From Protopterus annectens (Eukaryota; Chordata; Ceratodontiformes; Protopteridae): a stretch of DNA of 64,000 nt. The position numbers and the translations under genes were made by a program. Position 1 is the first letter of the stretch, and the number at the start of each line of letters is the position of its first letter. Under the pieces are notes generated by a model. That model was not told the DNA's origin. It saw nothing but the letters and a program-made list of their open reading frames with translations, and did no database searches. The stretch covers positions 1,015,584,001 to 1,015,648,000 of the forward strand of contig NC_056726.1 of NCBI RefSeq assembly GCF_019279795.1, given 5' to 3'. Below, piece by piece: positions 1 to 9,175 of the stretch.

Positions 1-866
1 CCCCAACACTTGAACAAGGGAGGGGGAGTATCAGTATTCAATGTAGATTCCCACGCCTCCACATTGGTGGCACAGTACAACATAGGTGTTAGGCCATTGA
101 ATACAGAAGACGTAGTTGGGGACCTGGGGAAGAAACATGGTAGCGGTCTGTCATTTGTCTACCACATGGCCAACGTGGATTGACAGACATGTTATATAGC
201 CCAGCTAATCATGACTGATTCACATGTATGGCAGGGGAGGTCATTGTGCCTCTGTACTCATCCATCATCAGGCCTATAATTGCATACAATGCACCTTTTG
301 GGATGTACCTAACCAGACACCTACAGCAACTGGTACAGGACAACAGTACATCATCAAGGGGATGCAATGGCTCACACAGATGTCATATTCTGCCCAGGTA
401 AAGTGAATCCAGCTGGACTCAGTGGCATACTGCCTGTTCAGAGGCAATCTGTGCGTGCCATATACAGCCATGTCCTACCTAGCAGTAATGAACGTGATGC
501 ACCTCAGGCAATCAGAGTCCCATACAGCCACATGCTCAGAAGAGCTGGACCTCAGCACTGACATACATGGACATGCTGGAGGCGCATATTCCTAACCGAG
601 AGGCTCCCTTCACTCTGTAATGAGCTCACACTACTAGTTAGGCAGAGTCCCTCATTGACTCTCTTCCATAGGAATCTGGATGAGTGGATGGAGATCATAG
701 TTGTACCCCAGGTATCACTTCTATGTCGCTGTTAGACAGAGGCACAGTATACTAAAGTCGGACAAGGGCATAGCAGCATAACTTGTGATTGGGTGGCAAA
801 GACAAACACATTCTACTAGGCTTACCAATGCCCTAGGGCAAATAGCCTAGTATGAACCTATGAACT
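1..866 (+). mobile_element. CR1-like LINE, internally deleted 3' copy
   Basis: The first ~85 bases read as the glycine-rich stretch of the APE endonuclease (GGGVSVF, then HASTLVAQYN), as in the better copies at 18.8 and 61.0 kb. At about base 88 the reading jumps straight to the late reverse-transcriptase region (IGVRPLNTEDVVGDLG, equivalent to IGGSPLNTEEVIRDLG elsewhere). About 1.5 kb of ORF2 is therefore missing. The copy then decays through the ORF2 C-terminus and ends with the family's tail (AGCCTAGTATGAACC, then TATGAAC) near 866. Orientation and family are clear; the coding sequence is heavily decayed. Confidence 0.85.
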
Positions 867-882
867 GTTCATTCTCAACTGT

Positions 883-948
883 TCGAGCTCATTACAGAGT
901 GAAGGAAGCCTCTCGGTTAGGATTTGCCCCTCCAGCATGTCCATGTAT
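883..948 (-). repeat. Inverted CR1 scrap matching 567-632
   Basis: This ~65-bp stretch is the reverse complement of 567-632 with only a few differences; both contain the ORF2 motif beginning ACATGCTGGAGG. It lies between the tail of the first CR1 copy and the start of the next, so it looks like a 5'-inverted fragment or a rearranged piece of the older copy. Confidence 0.75.
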
Positions 949-1397
949 GTTCTATTCAGTCGCTTACCGCTTGCTCAGAGGTGACCTTTGCCTAACATAC
1001 AAGGCCATGTCAAACCCAGATTTGATGAATATGCTTCACCTCAAAATATCTAGCTCCATCAGAGCCACAAGGGCGGGAGTCTTAAACCTCGACACGGCTA
1101 TTAATAGGACATGCTGGAGGGATAGATTCATCACCCAAAGACTACCTATGCTGTGGAACAAAATCACGGTATATGTGAGGCAGAGCACCTCGCTGGCCTT
1201 GTTCAAGAGAAATCTTGACCAATGGATGGGAGATCGCAGATATACCCCAGGGATTACCTCAGTGTCACTGCTCGACAGAGGCACAGCAAAATAATGGGTA
1301 TGGTTCCCCATACTAAAGGGGTGGCGTAAGCCACAAAACAATAGGCTGGGCTTGTAAATGCCCTTGGGCAGATAGCCTAGTATGAACCTATGAACAT
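949..1397 (+). mobile_element. CR1-like LINE, 5'-truncated 3' end (young)
   Basis: An open stretch encodes the ORF2 C-terminus: YRLLRGDLCLTYKAMSNPD, then TCWRDRFITQRLPMLWN, ending DRGTAK and a stop at 1292-1294. It is followed by ~100 bp of 3' UTR and the tail CTATGAACCTATGAAC. It is very close to the copies at 50.6 and 58.3 kb, so it is the young subfamily. It is severely 5' truncated (only ~110 codons remain). Confidence 0.88.
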
Positions 1398-1924
1398 GTG
1401 TGTACTGCTATAGTACTTCTGCCATATGTTGCATGTGTGTGTGTTGTGGGGGATGCACAGGTAATGAGCAGATACGTCTGCACAGGTGACACGTCTGACA
1501 CATTCTGGGTGTTCATCCATACATACTGGATGTGTGCTGCCATCCAACCCTGTGATGTGGACACACATTACTCAGCCTGGATATACATATCCGAACAACA
1601 CCACAAGCACAGTACACTACCTTGCTATGTATGCATGTTATTACACAGTTATTCAGTAGTTATGACAGTGATGCTATGCATGCAGACCACTGGGCCAGTG
1701 GAAGCCACAACACACACCGCCAGCACCTTTGCATATGCTTACCACAGACATCCCACATACTGCATGTATTGTGCACACAGTTATCTAACCCAGAACAACT
1801 GCACACCACTTATTAATCCTGTCCAGTGGACTACAGATACAGGCATATTGTATAACAATAGTAGGAGGCTACTGCAGCACAGGGCATATTCACATGACGG
1901 GAGGCATCTGTTGTCTGCAGTGTT
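1398..1924. other. Unassigned stretch
   Basis: No recognisable gene. A long plus-strand open frame runs through here, but its composition (many His, Cys, Tyr) tracks CA/TG-rich DNA and it runs on into a decayed LINE fragment, so I do not treat it as coding. Confidence 0.5.
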
Positions 1925-2305
1925 AAGTGGCTTCACATTCACCAAATGCACAGATATTGGCAACATTGTTGCAGACAGTTTAGGTGCAGGTAACCCCCCC
2001 CCCATTGTCCCACACGTGTTATTAGTTATCCCAGATGACTGTAACCTCCCTATCCTCTCACATGTCCAGGTGAGAGCCACCCTCATCATTGCAGAACACA
2101 TATCATCACTGTTACGAAATGGTATCCCTGGATGTGTGCTACATTCACCCCTGGAGGACATAGCACCACATGACAGACTGATATTAATCCCTGGCCATAC
2201 TACAGGATATGTACCTGAACAGTGCCATACATATACAGTGGTCCCACACCAATGAGGAGGAACCTCTACTGACCCTGGGAACTACTGCATCATATGCACA
2301 ACTGG
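1925..2305 (+). mobile_element. Ancient CR1-like LINE fragment (ORF2, before RT core)
   Basis: The translation KCTDIGNIVADSLG ... IPGCVLHSPLEDIAPHD ... TTGYVPEQCHTYTVV lines up with TDIANILADRFS ... VPGCVLHELNEELNPQ ... LTSRYVPREWRTATVV of the better LINE copies. It continues as TDPGNYC at ~2280. Both ends are decayed. Identity is low, so this is one of the oldest CR1 pieces in the window. Confidence 0.7.
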
Positions 2306-2930
2306 CCTTGTGTTCTAAGCTATGGAAGTGTTAGTTATGGCCCACATGTACAACAATATTACATATGTTTATATTTCATGACTATCTACACACAACCTAT
2401 CTCATGCACATACCTATAGATAGTGAACTATGATACATTTGGAGGTGTCACAGTATACACAGGATTAAACTGCTACTTTGCATTACCTGTGTTTGTGGCA
2501 GCTGTTGCTGTGCCAGTGGTGCTGATTGCTGCTTGCTCCTTGCTGTTTGCTGCTGATTTTGCTGCTGGCAGTCCTAATATTTGTTTCCTTTTTTTGTTGT
2601 TTGGTTGTTTTCTCTGTCTCGCTCTCTCTCTCTTTTTATCCGTAGTGTTTGTGCAATGAATGTATTGCGTGAGTGTAGTGTGGGAACTCAAAGCTTTTGT
2701 AGGTATCTGCATAGGTCCATGTGATGGCCTCTGCACCAATTGTAAGGCAGCATTTGCTAATTGCAAGCAGCTGGGTGTGTACTGATTGCATGTCTCACTG
2801 TGATTTCAGGACACTGCTATAAAAGGGTATGTGAGATAGGCGTTGCCCTTTCAGATTTTAGGGCGTGGACCATGCTGGTATGCTGTTGACAGTGTTCTGT
2901 GAGTGTGAAGGTTAGTACATCTCCCATGCT
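2306..2930. other. Unassigned stretch, TGC-rich
   Basis: No gene seen. At 2490-2580 there is a degenerate TGCTG-rich run and at 2618-2636 a short CT run. The rest looks like ordinary noncoding DNA. Confidence 0.5.
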
Positions 2931-4450
2931 TCATGCTGTGTTGTAGATTCAGGTTGCTGCATTTATCTTGCCTGTTCCCTGTAGTGAGTGTGTATGCATA
3001 CTGACACCTACAACTATATGTCATATGTATTGCTATATAAATATATATATATATATATCTGTGTACATATACATACTTTCATATATGTACATTAGCTGAC
3101 ATTATTGGGTACAAGCTAACAATTAGCAGGGCTGTTTCTGTTAACACTACACTAGTATGGGAACCCAGTAATTGTGACTATAAAAGTCTGCCTGACATGC
3201 TTTGGGTAGTAGACATACTATATTGCCTTTATCTTCATTCCTACTATTACATGTTCCACGATTTAGCACTATATTCCTGTATGAGAGTCATGTCTTAGTG
3301 GTAGGTCATACAGACTAGTGTTACAATGGTCTTGTGGTAGGGCCTACTAGTATGCTCATATTCTGCTTTTGAGTTGAGTATAGGGCCTATCAATCACAGT
3401 GTTGGAGGCACCTTTAAGCAGTTAAAGGGCTTAGTAGGTCTCACAGGAGCCAGGCTGTGTTGCAGATTCTGGTTGCTGCATATATCTTCACTGTTTCCTG
3501 TAGTGAGTGTGTATGGCTACTGAGACCTACAACTATATTTCATATGTATTAATATATATTTATATATATGTATGTGTAGATATACATACCTTCACATATG
3601 TTCATTACCTTACATTATTATGTACAAGCTAACAGGTAGCAGGGCTGTTTCTGTTCACACTGAACTAGTATGGGAATCCAGTAATTTGGCCATTAAAACT
3701 CTACCTGACATGCTTTGGATAGTACATCTCCTATATTACCTTTATACTGATTCCTACTATTACATGTTATATTTATTTTAGCAGTGTGTTCTTCCAAAGC
3801 AGGCATGGCTTAGTGGTAGGTCAAACAGACTAATGTTACCTAGGTCCTGGGTTCGAGACTGACAGTGGGAATTTTTTACTTTGCAAACTTTCCAACTGAG
3901 TACAGGACCTGTCAATCAAATAGCTGAGGCCACCTGTAAGCAGTTAGAAGGGTAAGTAGGTCACACAGGGGTCAGGCTGTGTTGCAGATTCAGGTTGCTG
4001 CAATTATGTTCACTTTTTCCTGTAGTGAGTGTGTATGGCTACTGAGACCTACGATTATATTTCATATGTATTAATATATATTTATATATATGTATGTGTA
4101 GATATACATACCTTCACATATGTACATTACCTTACATTATTATGTACAAGCTAACAGGTAGCAATGCTGTTTCTGTTCACACTGAACTAGTATGGGAATC
4201 CAGTAATTTGGCCATTACAACTCTACCTGACATGCTTTGGATAGTACATCTCCTATATTGCCTTTATACTGATTCCTACTATTACATGTTATATTTACTT
4301 TAGCACTGTGCTCTTGTAAAGCAGGCATGGCTTAGTGGTAGGTCATACAGACTAATGTTACCAAGGTCCTGGGTTCGAGACTGACAGTGGGAATTTATTT
4401 TTCTTAGCAAACTTTCAAAGTGAGTACAGGACCTGTCAATCAAAGTGCCA
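2931..4450 (+). repeat. ~520-bp unit repeated three times in tandem
   Basis: The phrase GCTGTGTTG(T/C)AGATTC(A/T)GG recurs at about 2933, 3454 and 3975, a period of ~521 bp. Each unit holds the same parts in order: a TA-rich stretch with ATACATACCTTCA, a TATGGGAATCCAGTAA segment, then a tRNA-like segment (clear in units 2 and 3, decayed in unit 1), then a segment with CCTGTCAATCA. Units 2 and 3 are closest to each other. Short frames of 69 codons recur in units 2 and 3 only because the DNA is repeated. Confidence 0.88.
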
Positions 4451-4545
4451 TAAAGGCACTTTTAAGCACTTTAAACCAGGTCTGTGCTCGTTTGCTGAGC
4501 TCACATGCGCACTGGCGGTGAGCTCATGCTAACAAGCACACCACG
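4318..4545 (+). mobile_element. tRNA-derived SINE (family 'SINE B'), copy 1
   Basis: A tRNA-like head has an A-box-like TGGCTTAGTGGTAGG (4329) and a B-box-like GGGTTCGAGACT (4370). A body follows with ACCTGTCAATCAAA, GCACTTTTAAGCACTTTAAA and a GC-rich end. The same body lies at 7262-7480, outside the 520-bp array, which marks the SINE as a separate element captured by the array. The head is also visible near 3806-3872 in unit 2. Confidence 0.7.
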
Positions 4546-5040
4546 CTAATTTCTTTGAAAGAAAAGAAAAGGGATGACAGGAAAGTGGTGAAAAGGGGTC
4601 ACAAAGAGGGTAAGACAGTAGGGAAACAAGCGTGGGATTTGCAGGAGGGATATAGGTAAGGCCCATAGATGCCCATGTCTTTGGCAGCAACAGCTGTATA
4701 TTTCTATGTATTTCGGTGAGACATTTGAAACCTTCCACCTCTGAGAGAGGTGTCAGGACAACATTAATATTTGTTGTACAGCCAATTGTAATTAACAGTT
4801 TAGATGTCCAGCGGACATGTGTGCGACATGGACAGCTATGTATGGGGCGTAATTTTTGTGGGACAGAGTGCCCTTTTTTTTTACAGGTGAGAGTGGTATA
4901 CCAGGTGAAGGAAGTCGGTAAAGCTGGGGAGGTAGGTTGGGTTGGTTAACAGACAAGACAGACAAGACGCATACAGGGGCGGTGTATGACATACGTGGGG
5001 GTTACACAATTGACGGGACGGAGGTTGGGATATCCGAGAT
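4546..5040. other. Unassigned stretch
   Basis: No gene seen. It begins with purine-rich GAAAGAAAAGAAAAGGG. Overlapping short frames on both strands show no family match. Confidence 0.4.
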
Positions 5041-5430
5041 GCACGAGCCCACAGATGACAACAGTGGAACTGATATCCCCACCCATAGGCAGTTGCCACT
5101 GTTCCTTCACAGCCCAGGACGGGCTGTGCTGGGGCTGTGTAGGCAGGGCAACGGCGGGGCCGTTAGCTGTGCCACACGAGCCTCGAGCTGGCGTGAGGGG
5201 CCCAAGAACAGAGTCTTGGATCTCCCTTGCACCACCGACCGGACACCTTGGAGGGTGAGTGGACGAACCCCTCCGGCCACACTTGCAGAGGGAGGACGGG
5301 CCCCATCCCCTGCAGCGCTTCCACCCGAAGGTGGCACAGGGCCACCGGAGGGTCCGCCTGGCCACTAGTGCCAGGTGCAGTCGCCAGCTGAGGTGGGAGA
5401 GGTGGGTCCGCTGGGACCTGCCTTCCCAAG
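5041..5430 (-). other. GC- and CpG-rich segment, possible proline-rich coding tail
   Basis: This ~390-bp block is much richer in G+C than its surroundings. On the minus strand two overlapping frames are rich in Pro, Ala, Gly and Ser (VPADPPLPPQLATAPGTSG; SGGSAAGDGARPPSASVAGG). Harbinger Myb-like proteins often carry such a tail after the Myb domain, and one lies upstream on the same strand at 6627-7085. I see no convincing splice sites joining them, and a plus-strand frame is open here too. It may instead be a CpG-rich regulatory patch. Confidence 0.3.
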
Positions 5431-6620
5431 CGTTCTAGGTTTGTGAGTAGTTATGTTAGTTTGGGTTGGTGGCATTTTATTACATTCAGATTAGTTGTAA
5501 CAGCATGCATTGGTATTCCCATCAAACAAACACCCAGATATGAACACCATTGAACAAGGGGCATATCGATATCACATGCATTATTTGAACAGCAAAACAC
5601 GGTCAAACGACATGCAGGGTTGATTAATGGCAACAGGCCATCAGATTTGCAGGTATGAACAGGGCACATGCACGAACAGACATGCATATATGTTTGAAAC
5701 GGACAAATGTCCATGATTAATGAAATGTTCACATACCATTATTTAGTGGATGTTGTTATATGGAATTATAGGGTTGGGTGGGGATAGAAAGTGATGACAC
5801 ATTCATATGTTACACATTGATTCACATTTCTAATAGGTACACAATTAAGTTGAGGCTGATGTCTCAAAATAATCTTTATTTTACTGTCATGCTACACCTG
5901 TTACACATACATCACTATCCTACTTATTTTGAATTTGATCAGATACATCATCCTGCTACACTTTGATGACAGGACAGGGGACAACTATGGCTGTTTAGTC
6001 TGTCAGATAATCATTCATTCTATCTGCAAATTGTTTACTGTTATCACCATATACAGATTTTGAGCTAGACATTCCAGATTCAGACACACTGAAATCAGTT
6101 TGGGATGTTAATTTGTACTTCCCACATGCATTTAGTTCTGTAGAAACACACTGAGGCTTATATATTCAGGGGTTATTACTACTTTATTTATTCATACATG
6201 AGCCTTTCTGTCACTCTCACACATTCTGCAACTTCACAGTTCAGGTTGGTACTTCTAGGCTTTGTTCACATATTAGACCTGTGGTGATTCAAACACTTTC
6301 CAACAGCCTCACTTCTGTCATGATTCAGCATTTCAACAGGGGATATATCTCACATGTGACTACCTCAGATTCTGAAGCTGTAATCTTGAGACTACTGCAG
6401 GTTACAGTATATTTAATTAATGATGGGACATCTGTATTACAGCACTGTTTAATTCTATCAATTATATTTCCAGTTACACTTGCATACTGATGAACTTGTT
6501 GCAGCCATACCTGCAGACTTTCAATTCCTGCTTGCACATTATATTACTTTTAATCAATACACTGCACTGTTCTGATACATGGTACATAATAATATTTATT
6601 TACAAGTACTGGGTGGGGTT
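5431..6620. other. Intergenic or intronic stretch
   Basis: No certain gene. A minus-strand frame at 6325-6537 (SLQVWLQQVHQY...NIIDRIKQCC) has the Gln/Ile/Leu spacing of a short coiled coil and could be a late exon of the Myb gene, but its phase does not fit the exon ending at 6627. A minus-strand AATAAA lies at 5875-5880 and could end that transcript. Confidence 0.3.
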
Positions 6621-6626
6621 ACTAAC

Positions 6627-6685
6627 CTGCATGGTGGCGCAGCACCAGCCTCCGGCGTGCATCTCACGATTCATAGAGCGGACAC
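6627..6685 (-). CDS. Probable exon 2 of Harbinger-type Myb gene
   Basis: Read on the minus strand, this 59-bp stretch is preceded by TTACAGCTGCAG and followed by GTTAGT, both good splice signals. The upstream exon ends in phase 1; adding its single base makes an open frame of 20 codons here, ending in phase 0. The peptide (SVRSMNREMHAGGW...) matches nothing I recognise. The case rests on splice-site quality and phase only. Confidence 0.4.
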
Positions 6686-6781
6686 CTGCAGCTGTAATAC
6701 AAAGGGAATAATATTGGACTACACATCTCCATGGTATCAGCTAGTTGAAATCCTTACATACAGGAGTAAAATGTGACTTAC

Positions 6782-7085
6782 TCAGTGGTGGGGCGTTGGG
6801 CATTTGCCGGGCCTCCTGGATCCAACGGTTCAATTGGTCCTGCTTGCGTCTCTTCAGGTCCGCATGGTGGTGACGAACCTGCTCACCAGTGCGTGGAATG
6901 CCAGTAGCACTGGTCAGATCACGAGCCAACTGGTCCCACGCCTCTGCCCTATATGCTCCCCATGAGACCTGGCCCTGCATGAGTTGGGCCTCGTGATTAT
7001 GGACAAGGAGCCAGACCATGTATCTGGACTCCTCAACGCCCCAACGCTGTGCTCGAAAGCAACGTCCCTCACCTACTCCACTCAT
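6782..7085 (-). CDS. Myb/SANT-like protein of a Harbinger DNA transposon, exon 1
   Basis: In PIF/Harbinger elements a small Myb-like protein binds the transposon ends and helps bring the transposase to DNA. The 101 codons begin MSGVGEGRCFRAQRWGVEE; the trihelix/Myb-type domain spans residues ~12-80. Aromatic anchors are W15 and the W of SWGAYRAEAWDQLARDL, then GIPRTGEQVRHHHADLKRRK, the usual third-helix pattern. The frame then meets a strong donor (CTGA|GTAAGT on the minus strand), so the protein is spliced. I found no DDE transposase nearby. It could be a truncated Harbinger copy or a domesticated gene. The start is the first ATG; the upstream sequence is not coding-like. Confidence 0.7.
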
Positions 7086-7261
7086 GCTGACTGCAAGTCT
7101 GTTCTACAATCAGTTATGCTGTGTATTCCGCCTATGGGGCTTATATATGCCGCTTTTCCGCACATTTCTCTGATTGGCCATTTTGGAATTGTATCTACTT
7201 CACTGAAAATGCTTTCTCATGCTCCATTCTGGGTTTTATCCCATATATATGCTATTTCTGC

Positions 7262-7480
7262 ATTTCTAGGTATTGCTGTCATGGCTTGGTGGTTTAGTTC
7301 CTTGACTCTAGTGCATGGTATCCTGGGTTCGAATCTGGCAACTGATTTTTCATTTTCCTGACAGGAATGAGTTGAGGACCTGTCAATCAAACATGCCAAA
7401 AGCACTTTTAAGCACTTTAAACCTGGTCTGCGCCATTTGCGCTGAGGTAACGCTTGCACTGACAGTTAGCTTGTGGGGCG
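7262..7480 (+). mobile_element. tRNA-derived SINE (family 'SINE B'), copy 2
   Basis: The head has TGGCTTGGTGGTTTAG (A-box-like) and GGGTTCGAATCTGG (B-box-like, closer to consensus than the copy at 4318). The body has GAGGACCTGTCAATCAAAC, AGCACTTTTAAGCACTTTAA and a GC-rich end. Copies 1 and 2 share head, body and order but differ at many positions, so both are old. Confidence 0.7.
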
Positions 7481-8160
7481 GCGCAAGCGGTGTCGCTGGG
7501 ATAAATCCTAATTGGCTACTGACACATGTTAAGCTAATTGCACACAGTTTCAGTCTGTCTAACTGCAGCTTGGCAACGGGCACGCAGTTTGCAGCTTTTG
7601 AAACACTATTCAGCTACGGGCACTCTGTCTCACAGCAGCTTAGCTATCAGTACATTTCTGACTATTTTTATTATTATGTTACTTCAAAATATATGCTCTA
7701 TTTCATTCCATTTTACAAAAGGGAATACATTTACATTTGTACAATACTGTCAGGGGGCTTTTTAGTGCTTATTTAGAAAAAAAAAAAAAGGTTGCTGTAG
7801 GGGCTCAAACCCTGCCTGCCTACTCTTAGGCGGCAACTCTACCGCTAAGCTATTATTTCTTGGCTTACTTTGCATATTTAGTTCTTATATCCTTTTCCAC
7901 TGACTGCTGACTGTGATTGCTAGTAGCACACCCTTTACACGAAGCACACAGTAGCAAACATTTACGGGGTTTAACAAAAAAAAAAGGATTTAATTTAATT
8001 TTATGACATCTCTTCACTTTATACACTAATGGCCAGTCGGGGCATGTGTTGTATAGTGTGTTTATTCACATTTTCATGGCCTTTCTCGTGGCTGTTTACT
8101 TTCAGCCATTCTGGTCTTCCAGGGGCGTGTCCGCTTGCAGGGCTTAGCCTACAGACACGC
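7481..8160. other. Mostly unassigned; tRNA-like piece on minus strand at 7793-7853
   Basis: Read on the minus strand, 7793-7853 has TAGCTTAGCGGTAGAG followed by GGGTTTGAGCCCC, the A- and B-box layout of a tRNA-derived SINE head. No body or tail is clear. The rest shows A-runs (7777-7789 and 7975-7986) and no gene. Confidence 0.4.
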
Positions 8161-8167
8161 CCCCCTA

Positions 8168-8325
8168 CTCTCTTACACAGACCGTGTAAGAGTTACTAGT
8201 GTGATTCAGCATGCCTCATGCACCTCATGCATATGCATGACATGCTGACATCACACAGTTTAACTGCAGCCTCCGTGTAAGAGTTATAACTCTTACACGG
8301 AGGCTTCCTGAATCTGGCCCTATGA
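8168..8325. repeat. Inverted-repeat cluster with a 38-bp perfect palindrome (8268-8305)
   Basis: Bases 8268-8305 are a perfect palindrome centred on TTATAA; each half reads as the same CCGTGTAAGAGTTA motif. The motif also appears at 8171-8193 as a hairpin (CTCTTACAC / GTGTAAGAG, 5-base loop). The right side ends in CCTGAATCTGGCCCTA, which resembles the end of a Harbinger-type MITE. I did not find the matching left end, so the element is not closed. Confidence 0.6.
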
Positions 8326-8545
8326 CTTTACATTGTGATTGCTTAGATATTGCACTTCATCAGCTGTAGTATGATATAGTCTGATGTTCATATTGTACAT
8401 GTATGGACTGGTGACTCACTCCTGGCTATTGCACATTCAGGAAGTAATTGCATAAGAAATCAGACTAACTGTACCTGTTATTGAAGCAATTTGCCAGAGT
8501 GATTACTATAGATGATACTTCACAGCAAGTTGCATATTGATCTGA

Positions 8546-9170
8546 TTATTCTCTGTCATGCCTAGCATTCAAGTTCAGCAGCCTTATGGATAGAGGGAAG
8601 AAGCTCGTGTTCAGTCTAGATTTTTTGCAGTGTAAACTGCGATACCACCTGACCGAGGAAAGGCAGAAGTACATGCCATGGGCTGGGTGAGTGGGATCGT
8701 TGATTATCTTCCTAGTCCTTCTCACACACCGAGTCTTGTGCAGATCATCCATGCATGGGAGCGAGGAACCAATGACTTTTTCCACTGTTCTCACTACCCT
8801 CTGGAGAGCCTTGCGGTCAGATGCTTTGCAGTTACCATACCAAACCATGATGTTATTTGAGAGGATGCTCTCAATGGTCCTCCTGTAGAAGGGTTTGATG
8901 ATGGACTGAGACAGGTTTGCATTCCTCACTTCCCATAGGAAGTGCAGATGTTGTTGTGCCTTCTTCACCATGTGGCTAATATCAGTTGACCAGGATAGGT
9001 CATATGAGATGTGCACCCCCAGGAACTTGGTGTTTTGCCCCTTTCCACTGCCACCACCTTAATTTCCAGATGTTGATGTATCTCCTGTGTCCTCCTGAAG
9101 TCCATAATTAATTCTTTGGTCTTGTTTACATTTAATTTTATATTCATTGATTCCAGTGGACAATAAAGAA
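8546..9170 (-). mobile_element. L2/Rex1-like LINE, C-terminal half of reverse transcriptase
   Basis: The minus strand reads KLNVNKTKELIMDFRRTQE, then (after a frame change) LSWSTDISHMVKKAQQHLHF, TIESILSNNIMVWYGNC, SDRKALQRVVRTVEKVIG and a region with SIRLLN. These are the thumb and C-terminal parts of a jockey-superfamily LINE common in fish (L2/Rex1 type). It is distinct from the CR1-like copies, which have RDLGTQVDS and KRNLDQWMG instead. The catalytic part is missing and at least one frameshift is present. It abuts an opposite-strand CR1 copy at ~9175. Confidence 0.75.
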
Positions 9171-9175
9171 TATTT

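Noticed and set aside
1398-2255. 285-codon open frame on the plus strand
   Set aside because: Its composition follows CA/TG-rich DNA and its last third is a decayed LINE fragment; not a host gene.
4946-5368. Overlapping open frames on both strands treated as genes
   Set aside because: GC-rich DNA has few stop codons by chance; neither strand shows a known domain.
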